Origin: Paraburkholderia heleia NBRC 101817 | GTDB taxonomy: Bacteria > Pseudomonadota > Gammaproteobacteria > Burkholderiales > Burkholderiaceae | DNA length: 64,000 nt | NCBI RefSeq assembly: GCF_000739775.1 | Contig: NZ_BBJH01000009.1 | Coordinates: 62,001 to 126,000, forward strand | Direction: 5' to 3' | Shown here: positions 25,863 to 33,957 of the stretch, piece after piece | Layout: each line of letters begins with the position of its first letter | Position numbering within the stretch: the first letter of the stretch is position 1 | Position numbers and translations under genes: made by a program | The notes under the pieces: generated by a model | Database searches by the model: none | What the model was told of the DNA's origin: nothing | The model's input: the letters and a program-made list of their open reading frames with translations, nothing else

Positions 25863-26918
25863 TCACGCGTCGAACGTGATGACGACCTTGCCGCAACGGC
25901 CGCTGGCCATCAGCGCATAAGCTTCGCCGGCACGTTCGAGCGGGAAGCGGTGTGAAATCATCGTGTGCGGCTTCAGTTTCCAGTCTTCGAGATCGTGACA
26001 GCACTTTTCCATGTTGGCGAGGCTCGTCACCCATGAGCCGAAAATGCGGCGTTGCCGGTGCATCAAATCCGCGCTCACCTCGAATTGAACATGTCCCGTT
26101 TCGCCCAGATAGACCACGCGGCCCCAGTCTCCCGAGCCTTGCAGCGATAGCAGGCGGCCGGCTGCGTTGCCCGAGCAGTCGAGCGCGACGTCGGCGCCGC
26201 CACGGGTGAGCTCGCGGACCTGCCCGAGGGCGTCGGGCCCCGCTGGAATCAGATGATCGACGAGGTTTAGCGCCCGCATCGCATCGAGGCGCTCCGCCTG
26301 TGTATCCACGCCGATGATGCGCTTCGCGCCGCGGCCTCTGGCGATCATCGCCGCGGCCATGCCGATCGGGCCGAGGCCGACCACGAGTACGGAGTCGCTG
26401 CCTGAAACCTCCGCGCGGGTGACGCCCTCGTAGGCGGTGCCGATGCCGCATGAGATAAACGCGCCGTCCTCGTACGTCAGGCTGTCCGGCAACGCAATCA
26501 GGTCGCGCTCCTCGGCCACCAGATACTCGGCGTGCCCGCCGTCACGCTGCCAGCCATAGGCAGCCTTGTGCCGTCCGGTGCACGAGATCTGATAGCCGCG
26601 TCGGCAATTCGCGCAAAAGCCGCAACCGGAGATGTGGTAGACGAGCACGCGCTCACCCGGCCGGAAGTGGCGGCACCCGATGCCGATGGCGACGATCTCC
26701 CCGCATGGCTCATGGCCGTTCACGACGCCTTGATAAAGCGGCTCGGGATGCGAAGCCGTGCCTCGATGCCCGTGATAGATGTAGTGCACATCGCTGCCGC
26801 AAATGCCCGACGCCCGCATCCTGATCAGGACCTGGCCGATGCCAGGTGTCGGCACCGGTACCTGGCGCATTTCGACCGTGTCGCTTCCGGGCAGATAAGC
26901 AGCCAACATGGTCTGCAT
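25863..26918 (-). CDS. Zinc-dependent medium-chain alcohol/polyol dehydrogenase
   Basis: A 351-aa MDR enzyme, first gene of the sugar operon. ATG 26916-26918 has CAGGAGA upstream; 23 further in-frame residues are discarded. Catalytic zinc ligands are in GICGSDVHYIYHG and NGHEPCGEIV; the structural zinc site is CGFCANCRRGYQISC; the NAD motif is VVGLGPIGMAAA. Resembles sorbitol, threonine or sugar 1-dehydrogenases. With the epimerase next door, oxidation of an aldose to a lactone is plausible but not shown by sequence. Confidence 0.83.
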   Translation of the reverse strand: MQTMLAAYLPGSDTVEMRQVPVPTPGIGQVLIRMRASGICGSDVHYIYHGHRGTASHPEPLYQGVVNGHEPCGEIVAIGIGCRHFRPGERVLVYHISGCGFCANCRRGYQISCTGRHKAAYGWQRDGGHAEYLVAEERDLIALPDSLTYEDGAFISCGIGTAYEGVTRAEVSGSDSVLVVGLGPIGMAAAMIARGRGAKRIIGVDTQAERLDAMRALNLVDHLIPAGPDALGQVRELTRGGADVALDCSGNAAGRLLSLQGSGDWGRVVYLGETGHVQFEVSADLMHRQRRIFGSWVTSLANMEKCCHDLEDWKLKPHTMISHRFPLERAGEAYALMASGRCGKVVITFDA

Positions 26919-27033
26919 TCGCGTCTTCTCCTGTCTCGTATCGGTGGTGCGGCGAGACACTGGGCTGCCGCCCGTGCCGGCGATCACCCCTGCCTTCTCA
27001 TTGAGGGGCAGTCTAATACATAAGGTCAGAAAG

Positions 27034-27043
27034 TCATATGATG
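27034..27043. promoter_or_regulatory. TCATATGATG motif upstream of the sugar operon
   Basis: The palindrome TCATATGA (27034-27041), extended to TCATATGATG, lies about 116 bases upstream of the dehydrogenase ATG in a local AT-rich patch, the only apparent promoter region of the leftward sugar operon. The same 10-mer recurs at 27928-27937. It is a candidate operator, perhaps for the GntR protein; the sequence is not a textbook FadR box. Confidence 0.3.
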
Positions 27044-27287
27044 TCTTTTTCGTGGTTTACCCGATACCGGAATCAGCAGATCGATTGAAAGGGGCGCGCG
27101 AGGCGGCGCGTAAAGGTCTCCGACTGAGGGGGGCCTGCGAGAGGGCGTAAGAACGGCCGACCAGGATCGTCCCGATGGCCGGTGGATTAAAGGTCGCTGT
27201 GGGCGGGCGGAATGTCGGGGGCAAACGGCGAAGCCGCATCCTCATGCAACAGAACAACAGAAAGGGCGGCCCCGCCAAAGTCCAGGC

Positions 27288-27629
27288 TTACTGACCCGGT
27301 TCCTTGATGGTCAGTGCGTTCTTGACCGAGGTCACCCCGGCGACGCCCTGAGCGACTTGAGTGGCCTTGTCGACCTGCGAGGAATCCGGAACGGTGCCTT
27401 CCAGCGTCACCGCACCGCCGCGAGCGCGAATCACAATGTTTTCCGCCTTGACGTCCTTCGCGTGATCCAGCGCGGCACGCACCTTCTTCTCCAACGCGTG
27501 GTTGGCCTGCTTCGACGATTGCGACGTGGCCGGCGCAGTGCTCGTTTCGTTCCCCTGTGCCCATGCGCCGATCGAAACGGCGACGATCAATGCGCCGCCG
27601 GTTAGTTTGATTGCCTGAATAGCCTTCAT
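27288..27629 (-). CDS. BON-domain periplasmic protein
   Basis: A 113-aa exported protein: a signal peptide (MKAIQAIKLTGGALIVAVSI to AWAQ, cleaved near residue 25), a Ser/Thr/Gln-rich linker, then one BON domain (KVRAALDHAKDVKAENIVIR then GGAVTLEGTVPDSSQVDKA and VKNALTI). BON domains bind phospholipid or peptidoglycan-associated surfaces and are common in osmotic-shock proteins such as OsmY. AGGAGA-like GGAG precedes the start. The 370 bases to its left, up to the sugar operon, hold only the motif at 27034. Confidence 0.85.
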   Translation of the reverse strand: MKAIQAIKLTGGALIVAVSIGAWAQGNETSTAPATSQSSKQANHALEKKVRAALDHAKDVKAENIVIRARGGAVTLEGTVPDSSQVDKATQVAQGVAGVTSVKNALTIKEPGQ

Positions 27630-28126
27630 TGACTTTCTCCTTTTTCAGCGTTGCGATTCATGCAGCAGCACGTTCAACCGAAGCAACCGCGGCCGTCCCA
27701 GGGTTGAAAGCGCCTGAAGCAATCAGGCAGGTCAGGTCGGTGCGAGGTTATCTTTCCGGAAGAGGATATTGGCAAAGGCCACGGTCTCCCGCTTATAGTA
27801 GAAGAGCTTGCCGACATCTCGCTGACGCGTGCCTCGATTCCCGCAGCGCTTCTCCCACGGCTCGAGTTCGTGTTCGATCCGTTGGGTCGGCCAGGGGGGC
27901 GGCCACCGATATCGTTCGGTAACCTTATCATATGATGGGCAGTGTCGGTCACTGTCAAGGCCGCCCATGAGATGTAAGTTTTCGTTGGTGCCGTGCGTGC
28001 ATCCGCGCGGAAAATCAGCCACACTTTCAAACAAGTCTCGTTACCGGCCACCGGCTGTTTCGGTTGCTTGTTCAAAGGCCGCAAGCAACGCTTCTGTGCA
28101 TGCTGTTCGACTCGAATGGGGGAGAC
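27630..28126 (+). promoter_or_regulatory. 497-base gap upstream of the amidohydrolase, with a second TCATATGATG motif
   Basis: No gene is supported. An AT-rich patch at 27921-27937 contains the palindrome ATCATATGAT, including TCATATGATG (27928-27937), identical to the motif upstream of the sugar operon. A minus-strand frame ending at 27732 has a coding-like tail (LFYYKRETVAFANILFRKDN) but an implausible start half, so at best it is a remnant. The promoter of the amidohydrolase probably lies at 27900-28100. Confidence 0.35.
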
Positions 28127-29593
28127 ATGGCTTCCGGAAAATACCGTGGCGTTGGCAGAACAAGCCAAATGTATTCGTGCTTCTGCAACAAGGCGCTTGC
28201 CCAGTATGCGAATCGCCGCATCGGCGCCGACCTCGCGCGACGAGGATTCCTGATCGGCATGGGGACGACCATGCTGAGTGCATTACTGCCGGAACTCGTT
28301 CAGGCACAGGGCTCGAGTCCCGCCGCCGCTGCGCCGCAGCCCGTCACGTTTACAAATTTCCGGCTGTTCGACGGCAAGTCGGCCGCCCTGCGCGATGGGA
28401 TGTTTCTCGTCGTCGAAGGAAGTCGTATTTCACAGCTGGGGCAAGGCCAGCCACCCGCTGCCAGTGCGAACCGCACCATCGATTGCGGCGGCAAGGTGAT
28501 CATGCCTGGGTTGATCGAGATGCACTGGCATGCCATGCTCGCTTCACTTCCGATCCAGACGATCTTGCAGGCCGACCTGGGCCTGGTGTATCTGGCTGCG
28601 AGTGCGGAAGCCCAGCGTACGTTGCTGCGTGGTTTCACGACGATACGCGATGTGGGCGGCCCGGCATTCGCGCTGAAACAGGCTATCGACGCAGGGATGA
28701 TTCCTGGCCCGCGCATTTATCCGTCCGGTGCGATGATCACGACGACAGGTGGTCATGGCGATTTTCGCCCGCTCACGGACATCCCGCGTACGACGGGCGA
28801 AGTCAGTGCGCAGGAAAGGACCGGCGCGAATGCGATCGCCGATTCGGCCGACGAAGTGCGGTTGCGCGTGCGCGAGCAATTCCTGCAGGGCGCAACGCAG
28901 ATCAAGCTCGTGGGAGCCGGCGGCGTATCCACGCCGCGCAGTCCACTCGACATGCTGACCTTCACGGAGCCCCAACTGCGCGCAGCCGTCGAAACGGCAG
29001 GCGACTGGGGAACCTATGTGGCCGTCCACGCGTATACGCCGGAAGCCGTGAAGCGAGCCGTGGCAGCAGGCGCGCAATGTATCGAACATGGTCATCTGAT
29101 GGACGATCATGCAGCCGAGATCATGGCGAAGAACGGGACATGGTTAAGTACCCAGCCATTCGTGAACGAAGACGACGTCGGGCCGCTAGCGGGACCGATC
29201 CTCGACAAGTTCCGGGAAGTCATCGTGGGGACCAACAACATGTACAAACTCGCACGCAAGCACGGACTCAAGGTGGCGTTCGGGACCGACCTGATCTTCT
29301 CGCCGGCGGTGGCGGCACGCCAGGGTTTGATGATTGGAAATATGACACGCTGGTACAACGGCTCCGAAATTTTGCGGATGGTAACGGGGCGAAACGGGGA
29401 GTTGCTTGCGCTCTCCGGCGAGCGCAATCCCTATCCCGCCAAACTGGGTGTGCTGGAGCGGGGCGCGTGGGCCGATTTGCTGGTCGTCGACGGCAACCCG
29501 CTCGATAATGTGGCGCTGCTCGCCGATCCCGGCAAGAACCTGAAACTGATCATGAAGGATGGGCGCATCTATAAGGATGCCATGCAGACCTAG
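28127..29593 (+). CDS. Exported metal-dependent amidohydrolase (imidazolonepropionase-like)
   Basis: A 488-aa amidohydrolase-superfamily protein. Start set at ATG 28127 with GGGGGAG just upstream; ATG 28169 is an alternative. A Tat-like signal, ARRGFLIGMGTTMLSALLP, lies at about residues 38-65. Metal ligands: HWH in MPGLIEMHWHAML, His in VAVHAYT, His in IEHGHLMDD and Asp in VAFGTDLIF. The subfamily includes Xaa-Pro-type and organophosphate/carbamate-degrading amidohydrolases. Substrate unknown; no pathway neighbours. Confidence 0.83.
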   Translation: MASGKYRGVGRTSQMYSCFCNKALAQYANRRIGADLARRGFLIGMGTTMLSALLPELVQAQGSSPAAAAPQPVTFTNFRLFDGKSAALRDGMFLVVEGSRISQLGQGQPPAASANRTIDCGGKVIMPGLIEMHWHAMLASLPIQTILQADLGLVYLAASAEAQRTLLRGFTTIRDVGGPAFALKQAIDAGMIPGPRIYPSGAMITTTGGHGDFRPLTDIPRTTGEVSAQERTGANAIADSADEVRLRVREQFLQGATQIKLVGAGGVSTPRSPLDMLTFTEPQLRAAVETAGDWGTYVAVHAYTPEAVKRAVAAGAQCIEHGHLMDDHAAEIMAKNGTWLSTQPFVNEDDVGPLAGPILDKFREVIVGTNNMYKLARKHGLKVAFGTDLIFSPAVAARQGLMIGNMTRWYNGSEILRMVTGRNGELLALSGERNPYPAKLGVLERGAWADLLVVDGNPLDNVALLADPGKNLKLIMKDGRIYKDAMQT

Positions 29594-29854
29594 AGACCCG
29601 GCATCCGATACCCTCGTGATTCACGTTCTGCCGTAGCCGCGTCTGCATTGACTTCCGCCAGAGTCACCTGCATGGACCGGGTTTCGCATTGGAAGCGATT
29701 TTGCCTGACGCGGTCCTCGATCCACTCGACGGCCTGCCAGGCCGTCGCCGGTCGGCGCATGCCTGACCGCTTCTTGCTTCAGCGGCCCGCAAGGCACCCG
29801 GCGTGCTGTTGCCGGATGCGTCGTGCCTCGAGATAGCCGGGAGGCACTGGCAGC

Positions 29855-29873
29855 CACCACCCAACCGGTGGTG
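29855..29873 (+). terminator. Possible terminator hairpin after the amidohydrolase
   Basis: CACCACC (29855-29861) pairs with GGTGGTG (29867-29873) around a 5-base loop, followed by TTCTTG. The stem is good but the T-tract is weak and it is 260 bases past the stop, just before the convergent gene's end. No gene was found in the 307-base gap 29594-29900. Confidence 0.35.
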
Positions 29874-29900
29874 TTCTTGCGTCGCCCTTCTGTTAAACGC

Positions 29901-31382
29901 TCATAACGCCTGAATCTGAGCCACGGGGCCTGGTTTGCCTTCAACGAGAGGTGCGATCACCAGGTAGCGTCGTGCTCCCTTGGCTTGCGGATCGTTGACT
30001 GAGACTACCTGGCGAATCTGCCCGATCGCATTCACGATTGCCGAGCCAGCCGGGTTGGTCATGAAGTTTGCGAGGGCCTCGATCGCGCCACTGCCGTCGG
30101 GATTGTCCGCGAGGCCCAGAACATAAGGCTGCCTGGGCTTCAGACCGGTTACCGATGCCTGCAGGACCTGTAAGAGGCCCTGATCGAAGAGCGCCACGCT
30201 GGTCGGCGACTTCGCCGGCGCGCCCATTTCTGCGGCTGTGGAAATCATCTGGAGGTGAGCGGTGTTGCCCGCGACGCCGAGCGGCTGCAGATTCTGGGTA
30301 CCGTCGCCGCTGGGTACTGCGTCGGGAACATACGTGACCGCTTGTGGCGCCTGACCGATAGCGACTTGCGCGATCACCTTGTTGGTCATCGTATCGATCG
30401 CGGCGAGCGCGTCGCCGTTTTCCAGGCCCACGTAGACACGCGAACCGTCGCCCGATGGCCAGACGCCGTGAGGCAGGCTGCCAACCGGGATCGTTGCCAC
30501 CTGGGTATAGTCATCGGTTCTGAAAACCTTCACCTCGTTCAGGCCGCCGATTGTCACATATGCGAACATGCCATTCGCATTCTTGACGATATTTACGTGA
30601 TTCGTGATCGGGCCCGTGTCGAGCGTCTTCAGCAGCCTGAACGGCGGCTTTGCTTCGAATACCTGCGTGCGTCCCACGTCCTTGAGCGTGAACCAGACCT
30701 GCTTTCCATCAGGCGTTGCGGCGATGTTCGGACAGAACGGGCTGTCCTGCTTGACCTTGCCGACGATCTGATGATCCGCGACCGACACCACGTCCGTCTC
30801 CGGATTGAACGAAGAGCAAACATAACCATATTTGCCGTCCGGCGAAAAGATCTGCATGCCTGGGCCGGCAGGCGTCATGATTCGCGTCTTCTCCTCGAAC
30901 GTCGTGCCGTCAAGCACGGCCACATAGTTCTCGCCGCGGACCGTAACCCAGACTTCCTTGCCATCAGGTGTGAAGAACGCTTCGTGCGGCGAACGTCCGA
31001 CATATGTCACATGCTTGATGGCATTCGTGGCCGTATCGATGAACGTGACAGAGTTCGATCCGATCGACACCACGGCGAGCGTCTTGTGATCGGGCGAGAA
31101 GCCCATTCCGTGGACGAGCACCTGGCCGCGATAGAGCGGGCTGAAGTTTCCCGGCGACGGATCTCCCAGGCGGATCACGCCAAGCAGCCGGTTGTCGGCA
31201 GGATCGGTCACGGAGACCGTGTTCGAAAATTGTTCGGCAGCGTACACGCGATCGTGGTGACTCACCGGCACGTCTGGAGCCGACTCGGAGCCGGGTGCCT
31301 GTCCGGCGAATGCGACGCTGGACAGTGCGAGGGCGATGGCGCCTGCGAGCGTGTCGAGCTGGAAAATACGACGTTTCATCAC
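29901..31382 (-). CDS. Exported YVTN-type beta-propeller protein
   Basis: A 493-aa secreted protein. The signal peptide is followed by at least five repeats of the YncE/YVTN propeller pattern: NTVSVTDPADNRLLGVIRLG, SVTFIDTATNAIKHVTYVG, NYVAVLDGTTFEEKTRIM, EVKVFRTDDYTQVATIPVG and ALAAIDTMTNKVIAQVAIG. The last about 130 residues form a separate domain (GLKPRQPYVLGLADNPDGSG). Such propellers act as periplasmic scaffolds or redox/metal-binding proteins. Its ATG overlaps the DUF305 stop (ATGA), so the two work together; the DUF305 partner suggests metal handling. Confidence 0.82.
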   Translation of the reverse strand: MMKRRIFQLDTLAGAIALALSSVAFAGQAPGSESAPDVPVSHHDRVYAAEQFSNTVSVTDPADNRLLGVIRLGDPSPGNFSPLYRGQVLVHGMGFSPDHKTLAVVSIGSNSVTFIDTATNAIKHVTYVGRSPHEAFFTPDGKEVWVTVRGENYVAVLDGTTFEEKTRIMTPAGPGMQIFSPDGKYGYVCSSFNPETDVVSVADHQIVGKVKQDSPFCPNIAATPDGKQVWFTLKDVGRTQVFEAKPPFRLLKTLDTGPITNHVNIVKNANGMFAYVTIGGLNEVKVFRTDDYTQVATIPVGSLPHGVWPSGDGSRVYVGLENGDALAAIDTMTNKVIAQVAIGQAPQAVTYVPDAVPSGDGTQNLQPLGVAGNTAHLQMISTAAEMGAPAKSPTSVALFDQGLLQVLQASVTGLKPRQPYVLGLADNPDGSGAIEALANFMTNPAGSAIVNAIGQIRQVVSVNDPQAKGARRYLVIAPLVEGKPGPVAQIQAL

Positions 31383-31882
31383 TTCTCCTCGGGGGGGGGC
31401 ATCGTGTTGGAGTGCTGCATGTGCATAGGCATGGGCATTGAGTCGCCGGTGGGCACTGGGGCCTTCGTCGCTGGAACGGTGGGTGCTGCTCCCGTCTGAT
31501 CGGGCGATGGTGCCGATGGCGGCAGCGTCTGGCCGAGCGCCAGGTGCATCGCAACGATTTCCTGCTGTTGCTCGACGATAATTTCCTGTGCGATACGGCG
31601 TAGCTGTTCATTTTTGCCGTAGCGCAGTTCCGCCTGCGCCATGTCGATGGCGCCTTGATGATGCGGCACCATCATGGCCACGAAGTCCTGGTCGACATCG
31701 CCGGTGGGATCGACGGTCATACCGTTCATCATCTTCGTCATGGCAACATCGTTCTGTTTCAAATAGGTCGCCTCCGGCTCGGCTACCGGACCCGCTGCGT
31801 GACCGATTTGGGGAAAACCCGCGAAAAACAGAAGTGCTGCAGCGCTTGCCGTGGTATGCGGCCAATACCGGAAGGAGCGCAT
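31379..31882 (-). CDS. DUF305 periplasmic protein with Met/His-rich tail
   Basis: A 167-aa exported protein: signal peptide through about residue 29 (GFPQIGHAAG), then a ferritin-like DUF305 helical bundle with DQDFVAMMVPHHQGAIDMAQ and AQEIIVEQQQEIVAM, where His and Met residues are thought to bind copper or similar metals. A Pro/Thr-rich linker leads to the tail MPMPMHMQHSNTM, a likely extra metal-binding site. It is downstream of the atypical response regulator and coupled to the beta-propeller gene. A role in metal stress is inferred. Confidence 0.86.
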   Translation of the reverse strand: MRSFRYWPHTTASAAALLFFAGFPQIGHAAGPVAEPEATYLKQNDVAMTKMMNGMTVDPTGDVDQDFVAMMVPHHQGAIDMAQAELRYGKNEQLRRIAQEIIVEQQQEIVAMHLALGQTLPPSAPSPDQTGAAPTVPATKAPVPTGDSMPMPMHMQHSNTMPPPEEK

Positions 31883-32010
31883 CGGTTATCTCCTGATAGA
31901 CATGTCTAGTGGGACGAACAGAGTCGAGCCGACTTTATTCCGACGACGCCGATCGATTTGAAATGGCACGTCGTCCTGGAGCATCGGTCAGGGAAATCAG
32001 GGCGCACCCG

Positions 32011-32802
32011 TTATCGAGGCGGTGAGATTCGGCGTTTGGAAGCGCAAGCGGCACCGGGACGTTGACTGGTATCCGACTGGAAAACATATCCTGCGCCACG
32101 CACGGTACGGATGGAACTCGAACCCGCCAGGTCGCCGAGCCTGGAGCGTAACTGCCGGATGTGAACTTCGATCAGGTTCGTGCCTGGATCGAAGTGTCGA
32201 TGCCATAGCACCTCAAGCATTTCGGCGCGCGTGATGACGCGTTCCGGATTGAGCATCATGAATTCGAGTAGCCGGAACTCCATGGGACGCAGTCGCACGC
32301 ATTTTTCACGGACTGATACGCTGCGCCGGATGCGATCGAGCGTGATGCCGCTGCCGTGAAGCACGGTGCGAGTGGAAGCATCCGAACAATGGCTGCGGCG
32401 CGATTCGCGGCGCAGGAGTGCCATGGTGCGAGCGGCGAATTCGTCCCAGTCGAACGGTAGCGACAGATATTCGTCTGCGCCGGAGCGCAGCGCGCTGACA
32501 CAGCGCTCCACGCTTCCCGCTGCGTCGATGACGATTACCGGCACGGCGACGCCGAGGCTTCGGATCGAAGAAAGCACGGAGAGTCCGTCCAGATCAGGGA
32601 GTCTGCGGTTCAGCACCGCCATTCGGTAACCGTTATCGATTAATTTGCCGACGGCCTTCCTGCCGCTTCCTTCGATATCAGCGCCCAGGCCCATTGAGGT
32701 CAACGACCTGGTGAGATTTCCGGAAATGACGATGTCCGGTTCGACTAAGAGGACGCGTTCCATGCTGGCCGTGTTGAATGGGTTGCGCTGTGCGCTTGGC
32801 AT
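32011..32802 (-). CDS. OmpR-family response regulator with a degenerate receiver
   Basis: A 263-aa protein with a receiver at residues about 15-130 and an OmpR-type winged helix at about 155-245 (RPMEFRLLEFMMLNPERVIT; DPGTNLIEVHIRQLRSRLG; IRTVRGAGYVF). Key receiver residues are altered: the phospho-acceptor Asp is Asn65 (VLNRRLPDLDG), the conserved Lys is Leu115 (YLSLPF), the Thr/Ser is Asp93, and the acidic pair reads E21-P22-D23. No histidine kinase is nearby. It probably acts without phosphorylation and may control the DUF305/propeller pair 128 bases downstream. ATG 32763 is an alternative start. Confidence 0.83.
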   Translation of the reverse strand: MPSAQRNPFNTASMERVLLVEPDIVISGNLTRSLTSMGLGADIEGSGRKAVGKLIDNGYRMAVLNRRLPDLDGLSVLSSIRSLGVAVPVIVIDAAGSVERCVSALRSGADEYLSLPFDWDEFAARTMALLRRESRRSHCSDASTRTVLHGSGITLDRIRRSVSVREKCVRLRPMEFRLLEFMMLNPERVITRAEMLEVLWHRHFDPGTNLIEVHIRQLRSRLGDLAGSSSIRTVRGAGYVFQSDTSQRPGAACASKRRISPPR

Positions 32803-33133
32803 AGGGGGCGACGGCCTGCGTGTACGGAGGCCGTCGTGAGATCCGTTGAAGCAAACGCGTGTCTGCGTCGGCTATTCCCTTCGCGGCCTCAGCTGTTCGA
32901 CGGCGTGGCGGTCGCGACGCGACGTTGCGCCGTTTGCCTGGAGAAGTATGGTCCAGCGCCGCCGCCGGCGCGTCCGCTGGACAAATCGTATGAACTATCT
33001 CGCAGCCAGCGTAGTGGAGAACGCCTCGACGCGTTCAAGCCGCGATTTTTGTGATGTCCATAAGCGGTAGCGTACATAATCGCGCGTCCTTTTCTTATAG
33101 GCTCAGGTAGCCAACAAAGACGGGAGTGAGGAA
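32803..33133. other. 331-base divergent intergenic region without a supported gene
   Basis: Separates the response regulator (leftward) from the small gene at 33134 (rightward), so it should hold both promoters. Short open frames here have poor composition and no ribosome site. GGAGTGAGG at 33122-33130 is the ribosome site of the next gene. Confidence 0.4.
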
Positions 33134-33445
33134 ATGGAAAGCGCAATCCGGTATCAGGTTTTTGGCGTCTCCCGACCATCGGAGTCGAGTCTGTTTATCG
33201 ATTATGTAGCCGGGAGTATCGAGCAACGCCGCGCGGCCATTTTAGGTCTTATATCGCATGGGACAGACGCGGCGTTGAAGGGATGGTGCATGTTTGGACA
33301 CCTTTCGGATTCCGACGTCTTTGAGATCGAGTCTCTTCCAGATCAGGCGTCTGCGGAAGATGCGGTGCAATTCTGGCGAGCCTACTTCGCATCTCTGGGC
33401 GAAGAAATCGTTTCCGCGAAGCACCTGGGTGACGACGCCCGCTGA
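33134..33445 (+). CDS. Small hypothetical protein, 103 aa
   Basis: ATG at 33134 with GGGAGTGAGGAA directly upstream, complete frame, good coding composition. The acidic protein shows alternating strands and helices (SSLFIDYVAGSIEQRRAAIL; FWRAYFASLGEEIVSAKHLG), no signal peptide or membrane helix. It converges on the Hyf-like operon, ending two bases before the stop of its last gene. Family not recognised; stress or adaptor roles would be guesses. Confidence 0.62.
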   Translation: MESAIRYQVFGVSRPSESSLFIDYVAGSIEQRRAAILGLISHGTDAALKGWCMFGHLSDSDVFEIESLPDQASAEDAVQFWRAYFASLGEEIVSAKHLGDDAR

Positions 33446-33447
33446 CC

Positions 33448-33957
33448 CTAACGCGCCCGGCAGGCCGTCAGGATGCCCCGCAGCAGATCGATGGGAGGCG
33501 GCGGACATCCAAGGATCGCCACGTCGACCGGCAGGATCGATGAAACGGGCCCACACACTGCATAGCTGCCGGAAAAAATTCCGCCCGTGCACGCGCATTC
33601 ACCCGCCGCAACAACGAGCTTTGGGGCGGGCGTCGCGTCGTATGCTGCGAGCACCGCCGCCTTCATGTTCAGCGTCACCGGCCCGGTCACGAGCAGCAGG
33701 TCGGCATGTCGCGGGCTCGCGACGAACCTGATACCCAGACCTTCGATGTTGTAGTAAGGATTGTTCAACGCGTGGATCTCCAGTTCGCAGCCGTTACAGG
33801 AGCCCGCATCAATTTGCCGGATGCACAGCGCGCGCCCGAGGAGATCGAGTATTTCGCGATGAACCTTTTGCTCCTCGTGTCGCCATGCATCTTCTGCTGT
33901 CGGCGCCGGTTCGTCCGAATAGCCGGTGCGCGCGAATTGCCGGATAAGCCGCCACAT
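33448..33957 (-). CDS. hyfI: HyfI/NuoB-like Fe-S small subunit
   Basis: A 169-aa homologue of hydrogenase-4 component I and NuoB. All four ligands of the proximal [4Fe-4S] (N2-type) cluster are present: Cys54 and Cys57 (SCNGCE), Cys121 (GECAC) and Cys151 (LGCPPPP). It is the last gene of the six-gene operon, its ATG overlapping the large-subunit stop by one base (33957). The gene symbol denotes homology only. It would pass electrons within a membrane-anchored complex whose catalytic partner lacks Ni-Fe ligands. Confidence 0.87.
   Translation of the reverse strand: MWRLIRQFARTGYSDEPAPTAEDAWRHEEQKVHREILDLLGRALCIRQIDAGSCNGCELEIHALNNPYYNIEGLGIRFVASPRHADLLLVTGPVTLNMKAAVLAAYDATPAPKLVVAAGECACTGGIFSGSYAVCGPVSSILPVDVAILGCPPPPIDLLRGILTACRAR

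Noticed and set aside
27732-28034. Minus-strand frame with a coding-like C-terminus (LFYYKRETVAFANILFRKDN)
   Set aside because: The N-terminal half looks non-coding and there is no ribosome site; kept only as a note in the gap entry.
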